Below, piece by piece: positions 44,369 to 53,606 of a stretch of 64,000 bases of DNA (its first letter is position 1; every line of letters starts with the position of its first letter). This stretch comes from Actinospineispora eucalypti (GTDB taxonomy: Bacteria > Actinomycetota > Actinomycetes > Mycobacteriales > Pseudonocardiaceae), in NCBI GenBank assembly GCA_014208095.1, contig JACHMT010000001.1, forward strand, positions 1,240,001 to 1,304,000, in the 5' to 3' direction. The notes beneath the pieces were generated by a model. That model saw nothing but the letters and a program-made list of their open reading frames with translations, had not been told where the DNA came from and did not search any database. The position numbers and the translations under genes are program-made.

Positions 44369-47300
44369 GTGCTGGCGGTCCACGGGTTGTGGTCGCGCGG
44401 GCGCGGGTTGCTGCTGTGGGCGGAGGACGGTGACCGGCCGGCGCGCAGTCCCAGCGGTGCGCGGCGCTCGGCCCGGCCGCACCCGTTCGCCCTGCCCGCC
44501 GACCAGCTGGCCGCCATCCACCCCGGCAAGCCGGGCCTGGCCACCCTGCTGCTGCCCTCGCACCGGGCGGCCCCGCTGGACTCCCCGGAGCTGACCAGGG
44601 CGGCGCCCGCCCGCAAGCGACTGAGGGCCGAGTCGGAGCTGCTCGCCTGGTCGGTGCCGGTGGTCCGGGTGGACCCGGCCGAGCTGGTCGATCCGGTGGA
44701 CGAGGTCCGGTACGGCGCATCGGTGGACTTCCTGCGGCTGCTGGCCGAGTTCGCCGCCGACCTGGCCGCCCGCGGCCGGGTGGTGCCCTCCCTGCGCACA
44801 CACGACGACCGCCCGCGCGCGGCCTGGCGGCCGGTGCTGACCGGGCCGGACGCGGCGGCGCGGCACGCCCTGCTGGCCGCGATGCCCCCGGTGGTGCGCG
44901 CCGAGCAGACCGGGCCGCACGGGCTGGCCACGCTCACCGGCTCGGCCGGGCAGGACCCGGCCGAGCTGCTCGAGGACGCCCTCACCACGCTCGCCGACTC
45001 GGTCGTGCGGGACCGCATCGGCCACGCCGGCGCGCCCTCGGTCGCCGGCGGTGTCACACGCCGAACCGGGCACTCGCCCCGAACCGGCCGCCGCCGGGCC
45101 ACCCGCGAACCCCTGGCCGAGGAGTGGCTGGCCGCGCTGCTCACCGGGGACGGCACGTTCGACCCGGCGGAACCGGCCGAGCTGGCCGCGCTGGCCCGGC
45201 GGCTGGAGCCCTGGGACGGGGTGGGCGCGGAGCCGACCGGCCCGGCCCGGGCCACCTTCCGGCTGACCGAGACCGTGCCGGCGGACGACCCGGCCGATCC
45301 CGACCCGGACCTGCCGGACACCGTGTGGCGGCTGGAGTTCCTGCTCCGCTCGGTGATCGACCCCAGCCTGCTGGTGCCGGCCGAGCAGATCTGGCGGGAG
45401 CCGAACGCGCTGCACCGGTGGATCGAGGAGCCGCAGGAGGTGCTGCTGGCCGAGCTGGCCCGGGCGAGCGCCGTCTACCCGGATCTGGCCGAGGCGTTGC
45501 GGGCCGCCCGCCCGGTCGCGCTGGAGCTGGACACCGAGGGGGCCTACCGGTTCCTCGCCGACGCGGCCGGCCGGCTGGACCAGGCCGGGTTCGGGGTGCT
45601 GCTGCCGTCCTGGTGGGGTTCGCAGGCGCGGCTGGGCCTGTCCGTTTCGGCCACCAGCACGCCGGTGGACGGGGTGGTCACCGCCGGCGGGCTGTCCCGG
45701 GACTCGCTGGGCCGGTTCGACTGGCGGCTGGCGGTGGGCGGCGAGGTGCTCACCGAGGACGAGATCGCCGAGCTGGTGAACGCCAAGGCACCGCTGGTGC
45801 GGCTGCGCGGCAAGTGGGTGGCGGTGGACCCGGACCGGTTGCGCCGGGGCCTGGAGTTCCTGCGCTCCGCGCCGACCGGCGCGGCCACCGCGCGCGAGCT
45901 GCTGGACCTGGCCACCGGCGCCCACCAGGAAGAGACCCCGCTGCCCATCGTCTCCGCCCAGATCGACGGCTGGCTCGGCGACCTGCTCTCCGGCGCGGCC
46001 GAGCGGACCCTGGCGCCGGTGGACCCACCACCCGGGTTCGGCGCCACCCTGCGGCCCTACCAGCGGCGCGGGCTGTCCTGGCTGAGCTTCCTGGCCTCCC
46101 TGGGGCTGGGCGCCTGCCTGGGTGACGACATGGGCCTGGGCAAGACCGTGCAGCTGCTCGCCCTGGAGGCCCGCGAACGCGCGGCCGGCACGCGGAAGCC
46201 GACCCTGCTGCTCTGCCCGATGTCGCTGGTGGGCAACTGGCAGCGGGAGGCGGGCAAGTTCACCCCGGCGCTCCGGATCTACCCGCACCACGGCGGCGCC
46301 AGGGCCCGGGGCCAGGACCTGGTGGACGCGGTGGCGGGGGCCGACCTGGTGGTCACCACCTACGGCACCGGCACCCGGGACATCGAGGCGCTGGCCGACG
46401 TCGACTGGCACCGGGTGGTGCTGGACGAGGCGCAGGTGATCAAGAACAGCCTGTCCCAGGCGGCCCGTGCGGTGCGCCGGCTGAGCGCGGACCACCGGAT
46501 CGCGCTCACCGGCACGCCGATGGAGAACCGGCTGTCCGAGCTGTGGTCGGTGATGGACTTCCTCAACCCCGGCGTGCTGGGCACCAGCGAGCGTTTCCGC
46601 CACCGCTACGCCATCCCGGTGGAGCGGCACGGCGACGAACAGGCGGTGGAACGGCTGCGCATGGTCACCCGGCCCTACCTGCTGCGCCGGTTGAAGACCG
46701 ACCGGGACATCATCGACGACCTGCCCGAGAAGATCGAGATCGTGCAGGACTACCGGTTGACCGCCGAGCAGGCCTCGCTGTACCGGACCGTGGTCGACGA
46801 CATGCTGGAGAAGATCGAGGGCGCGGACGGCATCCAGCGCCGGGGCAACGTGCTGGCCGCGATGACCAAGCTCAAGCAGGTGTGCAACCACCCGGCCCAA
46901 CTGCTGCACGACGGCTCACCCATCGGCCGCCGCTCCGGCAAGATCATCCGGCTGGAGGAGGTGCTGGCGGAGATCCTCGCCGAGGGCGACAAGGCCCTGT
47001 GCTTCACCCAGTTCACCGAGTTCGGCGAGATGCTGGTGCCGCACCTGTCCGCCCGGTTCGACACCGAGGTGCTCTACCTGCACGGCGGCACGCCGAAGAA
47101 GCAGCGGGACGAGATGGTGGCCCGTTTCCAGGCGGACGGCGGACCGTCGATCTTCCTGCTGTCGCTGAAGGCCGGCGGCACCGGGCTCACCCTGACCGCC
47201 GCCAACCACGTGCTGCACCTGGACCGCTGGTGGAACCCGGCGGTGGAGAACCAGGCCACCGACCGCGCGTTCCGCATCGGGCAGAAGCGCAACGTGCAGG

Positions 47301-47476
47301 TGCGCAAGTTCGTCTGCGCCGGCACGCTCGAGGAACGCATCGACCAGATGATCGCCCGGAAGAAGGAGCTCACCGACCTGGTGATCAGCGACGGCGAGAG
47401 CTGGCTGACCGAGCTGTCCACCACCGAGCTGCGCGAGCTGTTCGCGCTGGACACGGAGGTGGCCTCGGATGACTGA
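44369..47476 (+). CDS. SNF2-family DNA helicase/translocase
   Basis: A 1035-residue Swi2/Snf2 ATPase of the bacterial RapA/HepA-related group. Residues 1-560 include the bacterial SNF2-associated region. Helicase motifs follow: I in DDMGLGKTVQ (near 585), II as DEAQ (near 686), III as LTGTPMENR, V/VI in SLKAGGTGLTLT and DRAFRIGQKR (near 966). It is expected to translocate on double-stranded DNA; its process is unknown. GTG 44369 follows GGGAGG by about 6 bases. It overlaps the SWIM zinc-finger gene by 8 bases; the two are a conserved actinobacterial pair. Confidence 0.93.
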   Translation: MLAVHGLWSRGRGLLLWAEDGDRPARSPSGARRSARPHPFALPADQLAAIHPGKPGLATLLLPSHRAAPLDSPELTRAAPARKRLRAESELLAWSVPVVRVDPAELVDPVDEVRYGASVDFLRLLAEFAADLAARGRVVPSLRTHDDRPRAAWRPVLTGPDAAARHALLAAMPPVVRAEQTGPHGLATLTGSAGQDPAELLEDALTTLADSVVRDRIGHAGAPSVAGGVTRRTGHSPRTGRRRATREPLAEEWLAALLTGDGTFDPAEPAELAALARRLEPWDGVGAEPTGPARATFRLTETVPADDPADPDPDLPDTVWRLEFLLRSVIDPSLLVPAEQIWREPNALHRWIEEPQEVLLAELARASAVYPDLAEALRAARPVALELDTEGAYRFLADAAGRLDQAGFGVLLPSWWGSQARLGLSVSATSTPVDGVVTAGGLSRDSLGRFDWRLAVGGEVLTEDEIAELVNAKAPLVRLRGKWVAVDPDRLRRGLEFLRSAPTGAATARELLDLATGAHQEETPLPIVSAQIDGWLGDLLSGAAERTLAPVDPPPGFGATLRPYQRRGLSWLSFLASLGLGACLGDDMGLGKTVQLLALEARERAAGTRKPTLLLCPMSLVGNWQREAGKFTPALRIYPHHGGARARGQDLVDAVAGADLVVTTYGTGTRDIEALADVDWHRVVLDEAQVIKNSLSQAARAVRRLSADHRIALTGTPMENRLSELWSVMDFLNPGVLGTSERFRHRYAIPVERHGDEQAVERLRMVTRPYLLRRLKTDRDIIDDLPEKIEIVQDYRLTAEQASLYRTVVDDMLEKIEGADGIQRRGNVLAAMTKLKQVCNHPAQLLHDGSPIGRRSGKIIRLEEVLAEILAEGDKALCFTQFTEFGEMLVPHLSARFDTEVLYLHGGTPKKQRDEMVARFQADGGPSIFLLSLKAGGTGLTLTAANHVLHLDRWWNPAVENQATDRAFRIGQKRNVQVRKFVCAGTLEERIDQMIARKKELTDLVISDGESWLTELSTTELRELFALDTEVASDD

Positions 47477-48317
47477 GGGGCCGTGGTGGCGGGAGCGGGG
47501 GCCGACCCGGCCGCTGCGGGTGGAGGGCGGCCTCAAGGCGCGCAGCACGCGGGGCGCGATCGGGCAGTCCTGGTGGTCCGGGCGGTTCATCGAGGTGCTC
47601 GAGTCGCTCGGCGTCGGCGGCCGTCTCAGTCGGGGCCGCACTTATGCCCGCGCCGGCCAGGTGATCTCCCTCGAGCTGTCCGCCGGCTCGGTGACCGGGC
47701 GGGTGCAGGGCAGCCGGCCCAAGCCGTACGACGTGCGGATCGGCGTGCCCACCTTCGGCAAGCCGGAGTGGGGCCGGGTGGAGCAGGCGATGGCCGACAG
47801 CGCCTGGTACGCCGCCAAGCTGCTCGCCGGCGAGATGCCGCCGGACATCGAGGAGGTGTTCACCTCGGTCGGGCTGACCCTCTTCCCGGCCAGCGCGGCG
47901 GACCTGGCGATGGACTGCACCTGCCCGGACCAGGCGGTGCCGTGCAAGCACCTGGCCGCGGTGATCTACCTGCTGGCCGAGTCCTTCGACGACGACCCGT
48001 TCGGCATCCTGGCGCTGCGCGGCCGGGACCGGGACACCCTGCTGGAACACATCAGGGAACGCCGCGCGCCCGCCCCCGAGGCCCAGCCGGACGCGGGTGC
48101 GTCGGCCGACCTGCCGCCGGCGGAACCCGGCCCGCCCCCGCTCACCGAATGCCTGGACCGCTACTACGCGCCGGCCGGCGCCCCGCCGGTGTTCGCCGCC
48201 CCGGCCGTGCCGGTGACCGCGCTGTTGGACCAGCTCCCGCCGCTGGAGCTGACCGTGCGCGGACGCACCCTGCCCGAGCTGCTCCGCCCGGTCTACCGCT
48301 CACTGGCCGAGGGGTAG
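47469..48317 (+). CDS. SWIM zinc-finger protein
   Basis: A 282-residue protein. Its centre has a SWIM zinc finger, CTCPDQAVPCKHLAAV (near residues 150-165, pattern CxC...CxH). The N-terminal WWSGRFIEVLESLGVGGRLSRGRTYARAGQV is a family landmark. SWIM domains bind DNA or protein. The 8-base overlap with the SNF2 gene points to a complex of the two products, perhaps in DNA repair or chromosome maintenance; this is inference. Confidence 0.9.
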   Translation: MTEGPWWRERGPTRPLRVEGGLKARSTRGAIGQSWWSGRFIEVLESLGVGGRLSRGRTYARAGQVISLELSAGSVTGRVQGSRPKPYDVRIGVPTFGKPEWGRVEQAMADSAWYAAKLLAGEMPPDIEEVFTSVGLTLFPASAADLAMDCTCPDQAVPCKHLAAVIYLLAESFDDDPFGILALRGRDRDTLLEHIRERRAPAPEAQPDAGASADLPPAEPGPPPLTECLDRYYAPAGAPPVFAAPAVPVTALLDQLPPLELTVRGRTLPELLRPVYRSLAEG

Positions 48318-48323
48318 GCCGGC

Positions 48324-48542
48324 TCAGCCGCTGCCCGCGCACCAGCCGGAGCGGGTCACGCCGTAGCGCCGCCGTTGGTCCGGGGGCAGCGTCCGGCCGT
48401 GCAGCACCCAGGCACCCTGCGTGTACGACCAGTGCAGGATGTCCTCTTCCCAGGGCCGGCGCAGCAGCGCCCTGCGCTCGCTGAGCTCGGCGTATGCGTC
48501 CCAACTCTCGCGCATCGCGCGAATTCGCTGTGTCAGTTTCAC
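48324..48542 (-). CDS. Small protein of unknown function
   Basis: A 72-residue protein (KLTQRIRAMRESWDAYAELS start; EEDILHWSYTQGAWVLHGRTL in the middle). I recognise no family. It is rich in Trp, Arg and Tyr, and the AAGGGG-like sequence 10 bases before the GTG supports translation. It is convergent with the SWIM gene (6-bp gap). Confidence 0.55.
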   Translation of the reverse strand: MKLTQRIRAMRESWDAYAELSERRALLRRPWEEDILHWSYTQGAWVLHGRTLPPDQRRRYGVTRSGWCAGSG

Positions 48543-48633
48543 GGCCGGATCACCCCTTACAATCCTCCGCCCGCACCGGCCGGGATCGAAAGGGCCAACC
48601 TGAGAAATGTGGCTCGCCGGCGCGAGGAGTCGC

Positions 48634-49011
48634 TCACACCGCCCGGACGGCCAGCTTCGCGGACAGGCGGCGCAGGTCGTCCGGATCGCTGGTGAGGACG
48701 GCCTGGCCCAGGCGGTGGGCGCACAGCGCCACATGCGCGTCGACCACATCCGAGGTGCCGGTGGCGGCGAGCAGCAGCCCGATCCGCCGCGCGTCGTCCG
48801 CGTCGAGGGGCTGAATTCGCACGTTCGGCTGCTTCAGCAGCAGGCCGATCCGGGCCTGCCGGCGAGGGTTCCGCCACGCCTGCGCAACGCATCCGGCGGG
48901 CACGGTGACGGTGGCCCCTTCGCGGCGGGCCTCCCGCAGCAGTACCGCGACCGCCCGGTCACCGCGCTCGAAGGCGATCAGCGCGCCGGTGTCGAAGACG
49001 ACCCCACTCAC
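48634..49011 (-). CDS. vapC: Second VapC-type PIN toxin
   Basis: A 125-residue PIN ribonuclease: first acid in VVFDTGALIAFERGD, last acids in TSDVVDAHVALCA and VLTSDPDDLRRL. The GTG overlaps the antitoxin stop by 4 bases (GTGA), typical for coupled synthesis. It is not closely similar to the vapC at 13223, so this is a separate module rather than a recent duplicate. Confidence 0.88.
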   Translation of the reverse strand: MSGVVFDTGALIAFERGDRAVAVLLREARREGATVTVPAGCVAQAWRNPRRQARIGLLLKQPNVRIQPLDADDARRIGLLLAATGTSDVVDAHVALCAHRLGQAVLTSDPDDLRRLSAKLAVRAV

Positions 49012-49247
49012 CCGAGCAGGCGCAGCGCGGTGGCGCGCTCTTCCTCGGTCGGCGGGCCGCCGGTCCGGTCCAGCATGTCGTCCACCAACGCGTCGAACTC
49101 GGCGGTCGCGGCCAGATGGTTCCACAACGCCTGCTCGACGAAGGAGGACACGCTGCGCGCCGACCCGGCCGCGACGGCCGACCGCACGCCCCGCAACACC
49201 TCCGGGTCCAGCGTGACGGCGATCTTCTCTTTGGCCGAGGCGGTCAT
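49008..49247 (-). CDS. vapB: VapB-type antitoxin of second module
   Basis: A 79-residue antitoxin with a ribbon-helix-helix-like start (KEKIAVTLDPEVLRGVRSAV, then SFVEQALWNHLAA) and an acidic tail (DALVDDMLDRTGGPPTEEE) that would cap the toxin. ATG 49247 is chosen because TATGAT lies exactly 7 bases upstream, as for a leaderless message; ATG 49259 is possible. Confidence 0.8.
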   Translation of the reverse strand: MTASAKEKIAVTLDPEVLRGVRSAVAAGSARSVSSFVEQALWNHLAATAEFDALVDDMLDRTGGPPTEEERATALRLLG

Positions 49248-49260
49248 ACCAAGAATCATA
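49248..49260 (-). promoter_or_regulatory. Likely leaderless promoter of second vapBC
   Basis: On the minus strand the hexamer TATGAT (49255-49260) is followed by 7 bases and the ATG, so transcription probably starts at the first base of the gene. Confidence 0.45.
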
Positions 49261-49323
49261 CCGTCTCGCTCCGGCCCGGTGGACGAAATCGAGCGGAACA
49301 ATCCGGCGACTCACGGGCGGGGC

Positions 49324-49393
49324 TTCATGGTCAGGTAGCGGCGAGCGACGTTACCCGCCGGTAGGCCGTCTCCCGTCGCTACTTGACCATGAA
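49324..49393. repeat. Palindromic repeat, CATGRTCA-end family, copy 5
   Basis: A 70-bp palindrome opening TTCATGGTCAGGTAGCG and closing CGCTACTTGACCATGAA. It lies 46 bases past the stop of the beta-lactamase, where it may end the treS-pep2-bla transcript. Confidence 0.78.
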
Positions 49394-49438
49394 CGGCCCA
49401 GCGTCCTTTGCTTATCCGAACGCCCGGAGTACGTCGCG

Positions 49439-50341
49439 CTATCCGGCCGGGGGGACCAGGGTGCGGGCCACCTCGGTCGCGGCGGCGGCCAGGACCGGGT
49501 TGTTCGGCTTGCCGTCGGCCGGCACGGTGTAGACCGCGATGACCAGCGGCTCGTGCTCGGGTGGCCAGGCCACGGCCACGTCGCTGGCCTCGCCGGCGGC
49601 GCCGCCGCCGGTCTTGTCGCCGACCCGCCACTGGCCCGGGAGCCCGGCGCGGATGCGCGCGCCGCCGGTCTGGTTGCCCACCAGCCAACCGGTCAACAGG
49701 TCGCGGCCGGTCGAGTCCAGCGCGTCGCCGAGTACCAGGGCCCGGATGTTCGCGGCCATCGCGGCCGGGGTGGTGGTGTCGCGCTCCTCGCCGGGCGCCA
49801 CCACGTTCAGCTCCGGCTCCCAGCGGTCCAGCCGGGTGACCCGGTCGCCCAGCGAGCGGGCGAACTCGGTCAGCCCGCCGGGTCCGCCGATCAGCTTGAG
49901 CAGCTGGTTGCCGGCCGTGTTGTCGCTCATCGTGACCGCCGCCTGGCACAGCGCGGCCACCGTCATGCCGTCCGCCACGTGTTTCTCGGTCACCGGCGAC
50001 GCGGAGACCACCTCGCTGGCCGGCCACCGGATCACCTGGTCCAGCAGCCCCGCCCTGGACTGGCCCAGCCGCAGCACCGCGCCCGCCGCCAGTGCCTTGA
50101 ACGTGGAGCAGATGGGGAACCGCTCGTCGCTGCGGTACTCCATGGTCTCGCCGGAGCCGGTGTCCAGCGCGTACACGCCGAGCCGGCCCGGGAACCGGGC
50201 CTCCAGCGCGGCCAGCCCGGGGCGGGACGCCGGTGGCCCGACCGCCGAGTCGTCCGGGTCGGCGTAGCCGCAGCCGGCGAGCAGCAACGGCCCGCCGCCG
50301 AGCAGGAGCAGCGCGGTGCGGCGGTCGACCCGGCGGTTCAC
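49439..50341 (-). CDS. Class A beta-lactamase lipoprotein
   Basis: A 300-residue serine beta-lactamase. The signal ends in a lipobox (LLLAGCG). The catalytic motifs are all present: STFK with Ser79, SDN in TMSDNTAGN, the omega-loop Glu in WEPELN, and KTG in GDKTGGG. It hydrolyses penicillin-type beta-lactams outside the membrane; spectrum is unknown. The GTG overlaps the stop of the maltokinase gene by 4 bases (GTGA) and has its own GGAGGA. It is thus the last gene of an alpha-glucan operon, an unusual position for a beta-lactamase. Confidence 0.93.
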   Translation of the reverse strand: MNRRVDRRTALLLLGGGPLLLAGCGYADPDDSAVGPPASRPGLAALEARFPGRLGVYALDTGSGETMEYRSDERFPICSTFKALAAGAVLRLGQSRAGLLDQVIRWPASEVVSASPVTEKHVADGMTVAALCQAAVTMSDNTAGNQLLKLIGGPGGLTEFARSLGDRVTRLDRWEPELNVVAPGEERDTTTPAAMAANIRALVLGDALDSTGRDLLTGWLVGNQTGGARIRAGLPGQWRVGDKTGGGAAGEASDVAVAWPPEHEPLVIAVYTVPADGKPNNPVLAAAATEVARTLVPPAG

Positions 50342-51708
50342 CGGTGTTCCTCCGCGCTGAGCAACCGGCGCAGCGAGCGCAGCGGCACGCCCACCCAGGT
50401 CGGGCGGTGCCGGGTCTCGTAGACGACTTCGTAGACCGCCTTGTCCAGCTCCAGCGCGTGCAGGAGCACCGGGTGGTCGCGGGGGTTCAGTTCGGCCTTG
50501 TCGGCGTACCCGTCGAGGAACGCGTCCCGGTTGCGGGTGGCCCACTCCTCGGCCCGCCACACCAGCTGGTTGTCCGACTCACCGGACTCCACCTCGAACC
50601 AGTCGGCCAGCTGGTGGTAGGCCGCGTAGTCGAACGAGCGCAGCATGCCGGCCACGTCCCGCAGCGCGCTGTCCGGGCGGCGGCGGTCCTCCAGCGGACG
50701 GGCCGGCTCGCCCTCGAAGTCGATCAGCAGCCAGCCGGTGGGGGTGCGCAGGGTCTGGCCCAGGTGCAGGTCCCCGTGCACCCGCTGCGCGGGCAGCGGA
50801 CCGGGCAGCTCGGCCACCGCGTCGAACGCGGCGCGCAGCGGTTCCGCCAGCTCGGCCAGCTCGGGCACCGCCGGCACGGACAGCGCCAGCCGCCGCGCCA
50901 TCCCCCGCGCCGCGTCCACCGGGTCCAGCTCGGTGGTGCCCAGCGCGCGGGTCAGCTCGCCGTGCATCACCGCAACCGTCTGGCCCAGCCGGAACGCCTC
51001 GCCGGAGAAGTCCCCGCCCACCTCGTCGGCGCGCAGGTCGCCCTCGGCGAACAGGTCCCGGATGCTGATCAGGGCCATGGCCCAGCCGTCCGCCGAGTTG
51101 GCCGCGAACGCCTGCGCGATGCCGAATACCGCCGGCTCGCCGGCCAGCGAGCCCTCCAGCGCGCCGAGCAGCTCGGCCACCTCCCCGCTGCCCACCGAGC
51201 GCAGCGCGCGGTGCAGCTCCAGGTCCGGGTTCACCCCGGGGGCCAGCCGGCGGAACAGCTTGAGCAGCAGCGCGTCCCCGAAGGCCACCGAGCTGTTGCT
51301 CTGCTCGACGCCGAGCACCCGCCCGGGCAGCCCGGTGGGGATCTCCGCGCCGGGTTCCGGCACGAAGCGCAACCAGTCCCGCCGCTCGCCGCCGGCCAGC
51401 GCGCCCAGCAGCTCGGCGGACAGCTCCGGATCCCACAGTCCGTCGTAGTGGCCGTCCGGCCCGATCGCCACGTGCTCCAGCTCGACGGGCAGCTCGGCGC
51501 GGTGGCCGAGCAGCAGCTGGTAGCGCTCGGGCGGACCGGCGTCGGCGAACTCGACGGCCAGTACCAGCAGCTCGGCACTCGGCTCGCCGGTGCGCAGCCG
51601 CGCCGACTGGACCACGGAGACCCGGCCGATCGGCCGGCCCTTCGCGGCGAACCACCGCCGCTCGGGCAGCCATTCGGCCAGTTGGCGAAGGGTCTCCGCG
51701 CTGGTCAC
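50338..51708 (-). CDS. pep2: Maltokinase
   Basis: A 456-residue ATP-dependent kinase that makes maltose 1-phosphate from maltose, giving the donor used by GlgE. The kinase core has [11 protein letters not shown] (catalytic Asp) and [11 protein letters not shown] (Mg-binding Asp). [11 protein letters not shown] near the N terminus is the family landmark. It overlaps treS by 4 bases (GTGA) and bla by 4 bases. TreS and Pep2 are known to form a complex in mycobacteria. Confidence 0.94.
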   Translation of the reverse strand: MTSAETLRQLAEWLPERRWFAAKGRPIGRVSVVQSARLRTGEPSAELLVLAVEFADAGPPERYQLLLGHRAELPVELEHVAIGPDGHYDGLWDPELSAELLGALAGGERRDWLRFVPEPGAEIPTGLPGRVLGVEQSNSSVAFGDALLLKLFRRLAPGVNPDLELHRALRSVGSGEVAELLGALEGSLAGEPAVFGIAQAFAANSADGWAMALISIRDLFAEGDLRADEVGGDFSGEAFRLGQTVAVMHGELTRALGTTELDPVDAARGMARRLALSVPAVPELAELAEPLRAAFDAVAELPGPLPAQRVHGDLHLGQTLRTPTGWLLIDFEGEPARPLEDRRRPDSALRDVAGMLRSFDYAAYHQLADWFEVESGESDNQLVWRAEEWATRNRDAFLDGYADKAELNPRDHPVLLHALELDKAVYEVVYETRHRPTWVGVPLRSLRRLLSAEEHR

Positions 51709-53456
51709 CTAGTCTCCTCCCCGGCTTGGATGGAGAACCAGTAGAACCCGTGACCGGGCAGGGTGAGCAGGTAGGGCAGGTCGCCGATGGCCGGGAACGG
51801 CACCCCGCCGGTGAGCTCGTGCAGCGCGCAGCCGCGCCACGGGGACAGGTCCAGCTCGACCGGTTGCGGGAAACGGCTCATGTTGTTCACGCACAGTACG
51901 GTGTCGCCGTCCCCGTGCACAGCGCCCGGCATGGACCGCACGTAGGACAGGATCGCCGGGTTCGACCCGCCCAGCTCGTGGAACTCGCCGATGCCGAAGG
52001 CGGCGTGCCGCTTGCGCACCTCGATCATCCGCCGGTTCCAGTGCAGCAGCGAGGTGGTGGAGTTGATCTGCGCCTCGACGTTCACCGTCTGGTACCCGTA
52101 CAGCGGGTCCATGATCACCGGCAGGTACAGCCGGGCCGGGTCGCAGGCGGAGAAGCCGGCGTTGCGGTCCGGCGTCCACTGCATCGGGCTGCGCACCGCG
52201 TCCCGGTCGCCCAGCCAGATGTTGTCCCCCATGCCGATCTCGTCGCCGTAGTAGAGCACCGGCGATCCGGGCAGCGACAGCAGCAGCGCGGTGAACAGCT
52301 CCAGCTGGTTGCGGTCGTTGTCCAGCAGCGGGGCCAGGCGCCGCCGGATGCCGATGTTGGCCTTCATCCGGGGGTCCTTGGCGTACTCCGTGTACATGTA
52401 GTCGCGCTCTTCGTCGGTGACCATCTCGAGGGTCAGCTCGTCGTGGTTGCGCAGGAAGATGCCCCACTGGCAGCCGCTCGGGATGGCCGGCGTCTGGGCC
52501 AGGATCTCCGAGATGGGGAACCGGTTCTCCCGGCGCACCGCCATGAAGATGCGCGGCATCAGCGGGAAGTGGAAGGCCATCTGGCACTCGTCGCCGCCGA
52601 TCTCCGCGTCGCCGAAGTACTCGACCACGTCGGACGGCCACTGGTTGGCCTCGGCCAGCATCACCCGGCCGGGGAACTCGTCCTCCATCACCTTGCGGCA
52701 GCGCTTCAGGAAGGCGTGGCTCTCCTGCAGGTTCTCGCAGTTGGTGCCCTCCCGCTCGTACAGGTAGGGCACCGCGTCCAGGCGGAACCCGTCGATGCCC
52801 AGGCCCAGCCAGAAGCGCAGCACGTCCAGCATGGCTTCCTGCACGGCCGGGTTGTCGTAGTTCAGGTCCGGCTGGTGGGAGAAGAAGCGGTGCCAGTAGA
52901 ACTGGCCGCGCACCGGGTCGTAGGTCCAGTTGGACGTCTCGGTGTCGACGAAGATGATCCGCGCCTCCGGGTAGCCGGAGTCGTCGTCGGCCCATACGTA
53001 GAAGTCACCGTAGGGACCGTCCGGGTTCCGCCGGGACTCCTCGAACCAGGGGTGCTGGTCCGACGTGTGGTTCATGACCAGGTCGGTGATCACCCGGATG
53101 CCCCGCTTGTGCGCCTGGTCCAGGAAGTGGACGAAGTCCTCCACGGTGCCGAACTCGGGCAGCACCGCCCGGAAGTCCCGGATGTCGTAGCCGCCGTCGC
53201 GCAGCGGCGAGTCGTAGAACGGCGGCAGCCACAGGCAGTCCACGCCGAGCCATTCGATGTAGTCCAGCTTCTCGGTGAGCCCGCGCAGGTCACCGGTGCC
53301 GTCCCGGCTGGAGTCGGCGAACGCCCGGACCAGTACCTCGTAGAACACCGCGCGTTTGAACCAGTCCGGTTCCAGCGGCACGTCCCTGGCGTGCCGGAAG
53401 TCGTCGGCGCTCGGTTCGGTCAGTTCGTGCTCGGAGTGCTGGGTCTGGGCAGACAT
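51705..53456 (-). CDS. treS: Trehalose synthase (maltose-trehalose isomerase)
   Basis: A 583-residue GH13 isomerase that interconverts trehalose and maltose. The barrel has [14 protein letters not shown], the nucleophile Asp in [17 protein letters not shown], the acid/base Glu in [10 protein letters not shown], and [12 protein letters not shown]. This order and length are those of TreS. ATG 53456 begins the family N terminus. It is first in the treS-pep2-bla operon and divergent from helD across 150 bases. Confidence 0.95.
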   Translation of the reverse strand: MSAQTQHSEHELTEPSADDFRHARDVPLEPDWFKRAVFYEVLVRAFADSSRDGTGDLRGLTEKLDYIEWLGVDCLWLPPFYDSPLRDGGYDIRDFRAVLPEFGTVEDFVHFLDQAHKRGIRVITDLVMNHTSDQHPWFEESRRNPDGPYGDFYVWADDDSGYPEARIIFVDTETSNWTYDPVRGQFYWHRFFSHQPDLNYDNPAVQEAMLDVLRFWLGLGIDGFRLDAVPYLYEREGTNCENLQESHAFLKRCRKVMEDEFPGRVMLAEANQWPSDVVEYFGDAEIGGDECQMAFHFPLMPRIFMAVRRENRFPISEILAQTPAIPSGCQWGIFLRNHDELTLEMVTDEERDYMYTEYAKDPRMKANIGIRRRLAPLLDNDRNQLELFTALLLSLPGSPVLYYGDEIGMGDNIWLGDRDAVRSPMQWTPDRNAGFSACDPARLYLPVIMDPLYGYQTVNVEAQINSTTSLLHWNRRMIEVRKRHAAFGIGEFHELGGSNPAILSYVRSMPGAVHGDGDTVLCVNNMSRFPQPVELDLSPWRGCALHELTGGVPFPAIGDLPYLLTLPGHGFYWFSIQAGEETR

Positions 53457-53606
53457 GGTTGAGCGGCAATCCTCGCGGTGTGCGGTGGCTCGCGGACACG
53501 TGCAGTGGTACCCGTCTTGCCGTGTCGGGTCAAAGCGGGGCCGGGTGAGCGTTTGCTGTCGGGGTGGCGACGTAGAGTGTCCTCTTCGGTCAGTTGGGGA
53601 GACGTG

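Noticed and set aside
45050..45105. CCGAACCGG-containing near-repeat in the SNF2 gene as another 22-bp array
   Set aside because: The spacing is 18 bp, only two copies are seen and it does not follow the repeat pattern.
49351..49366. TTACCCGCCGGTAGG as another copy of the GCTACC-N4-GGTAGC operator
   Set aside because: It forms part of the inner stem/loop of the palindrome at 49324 and lies downstream of genes, not in a promoter.
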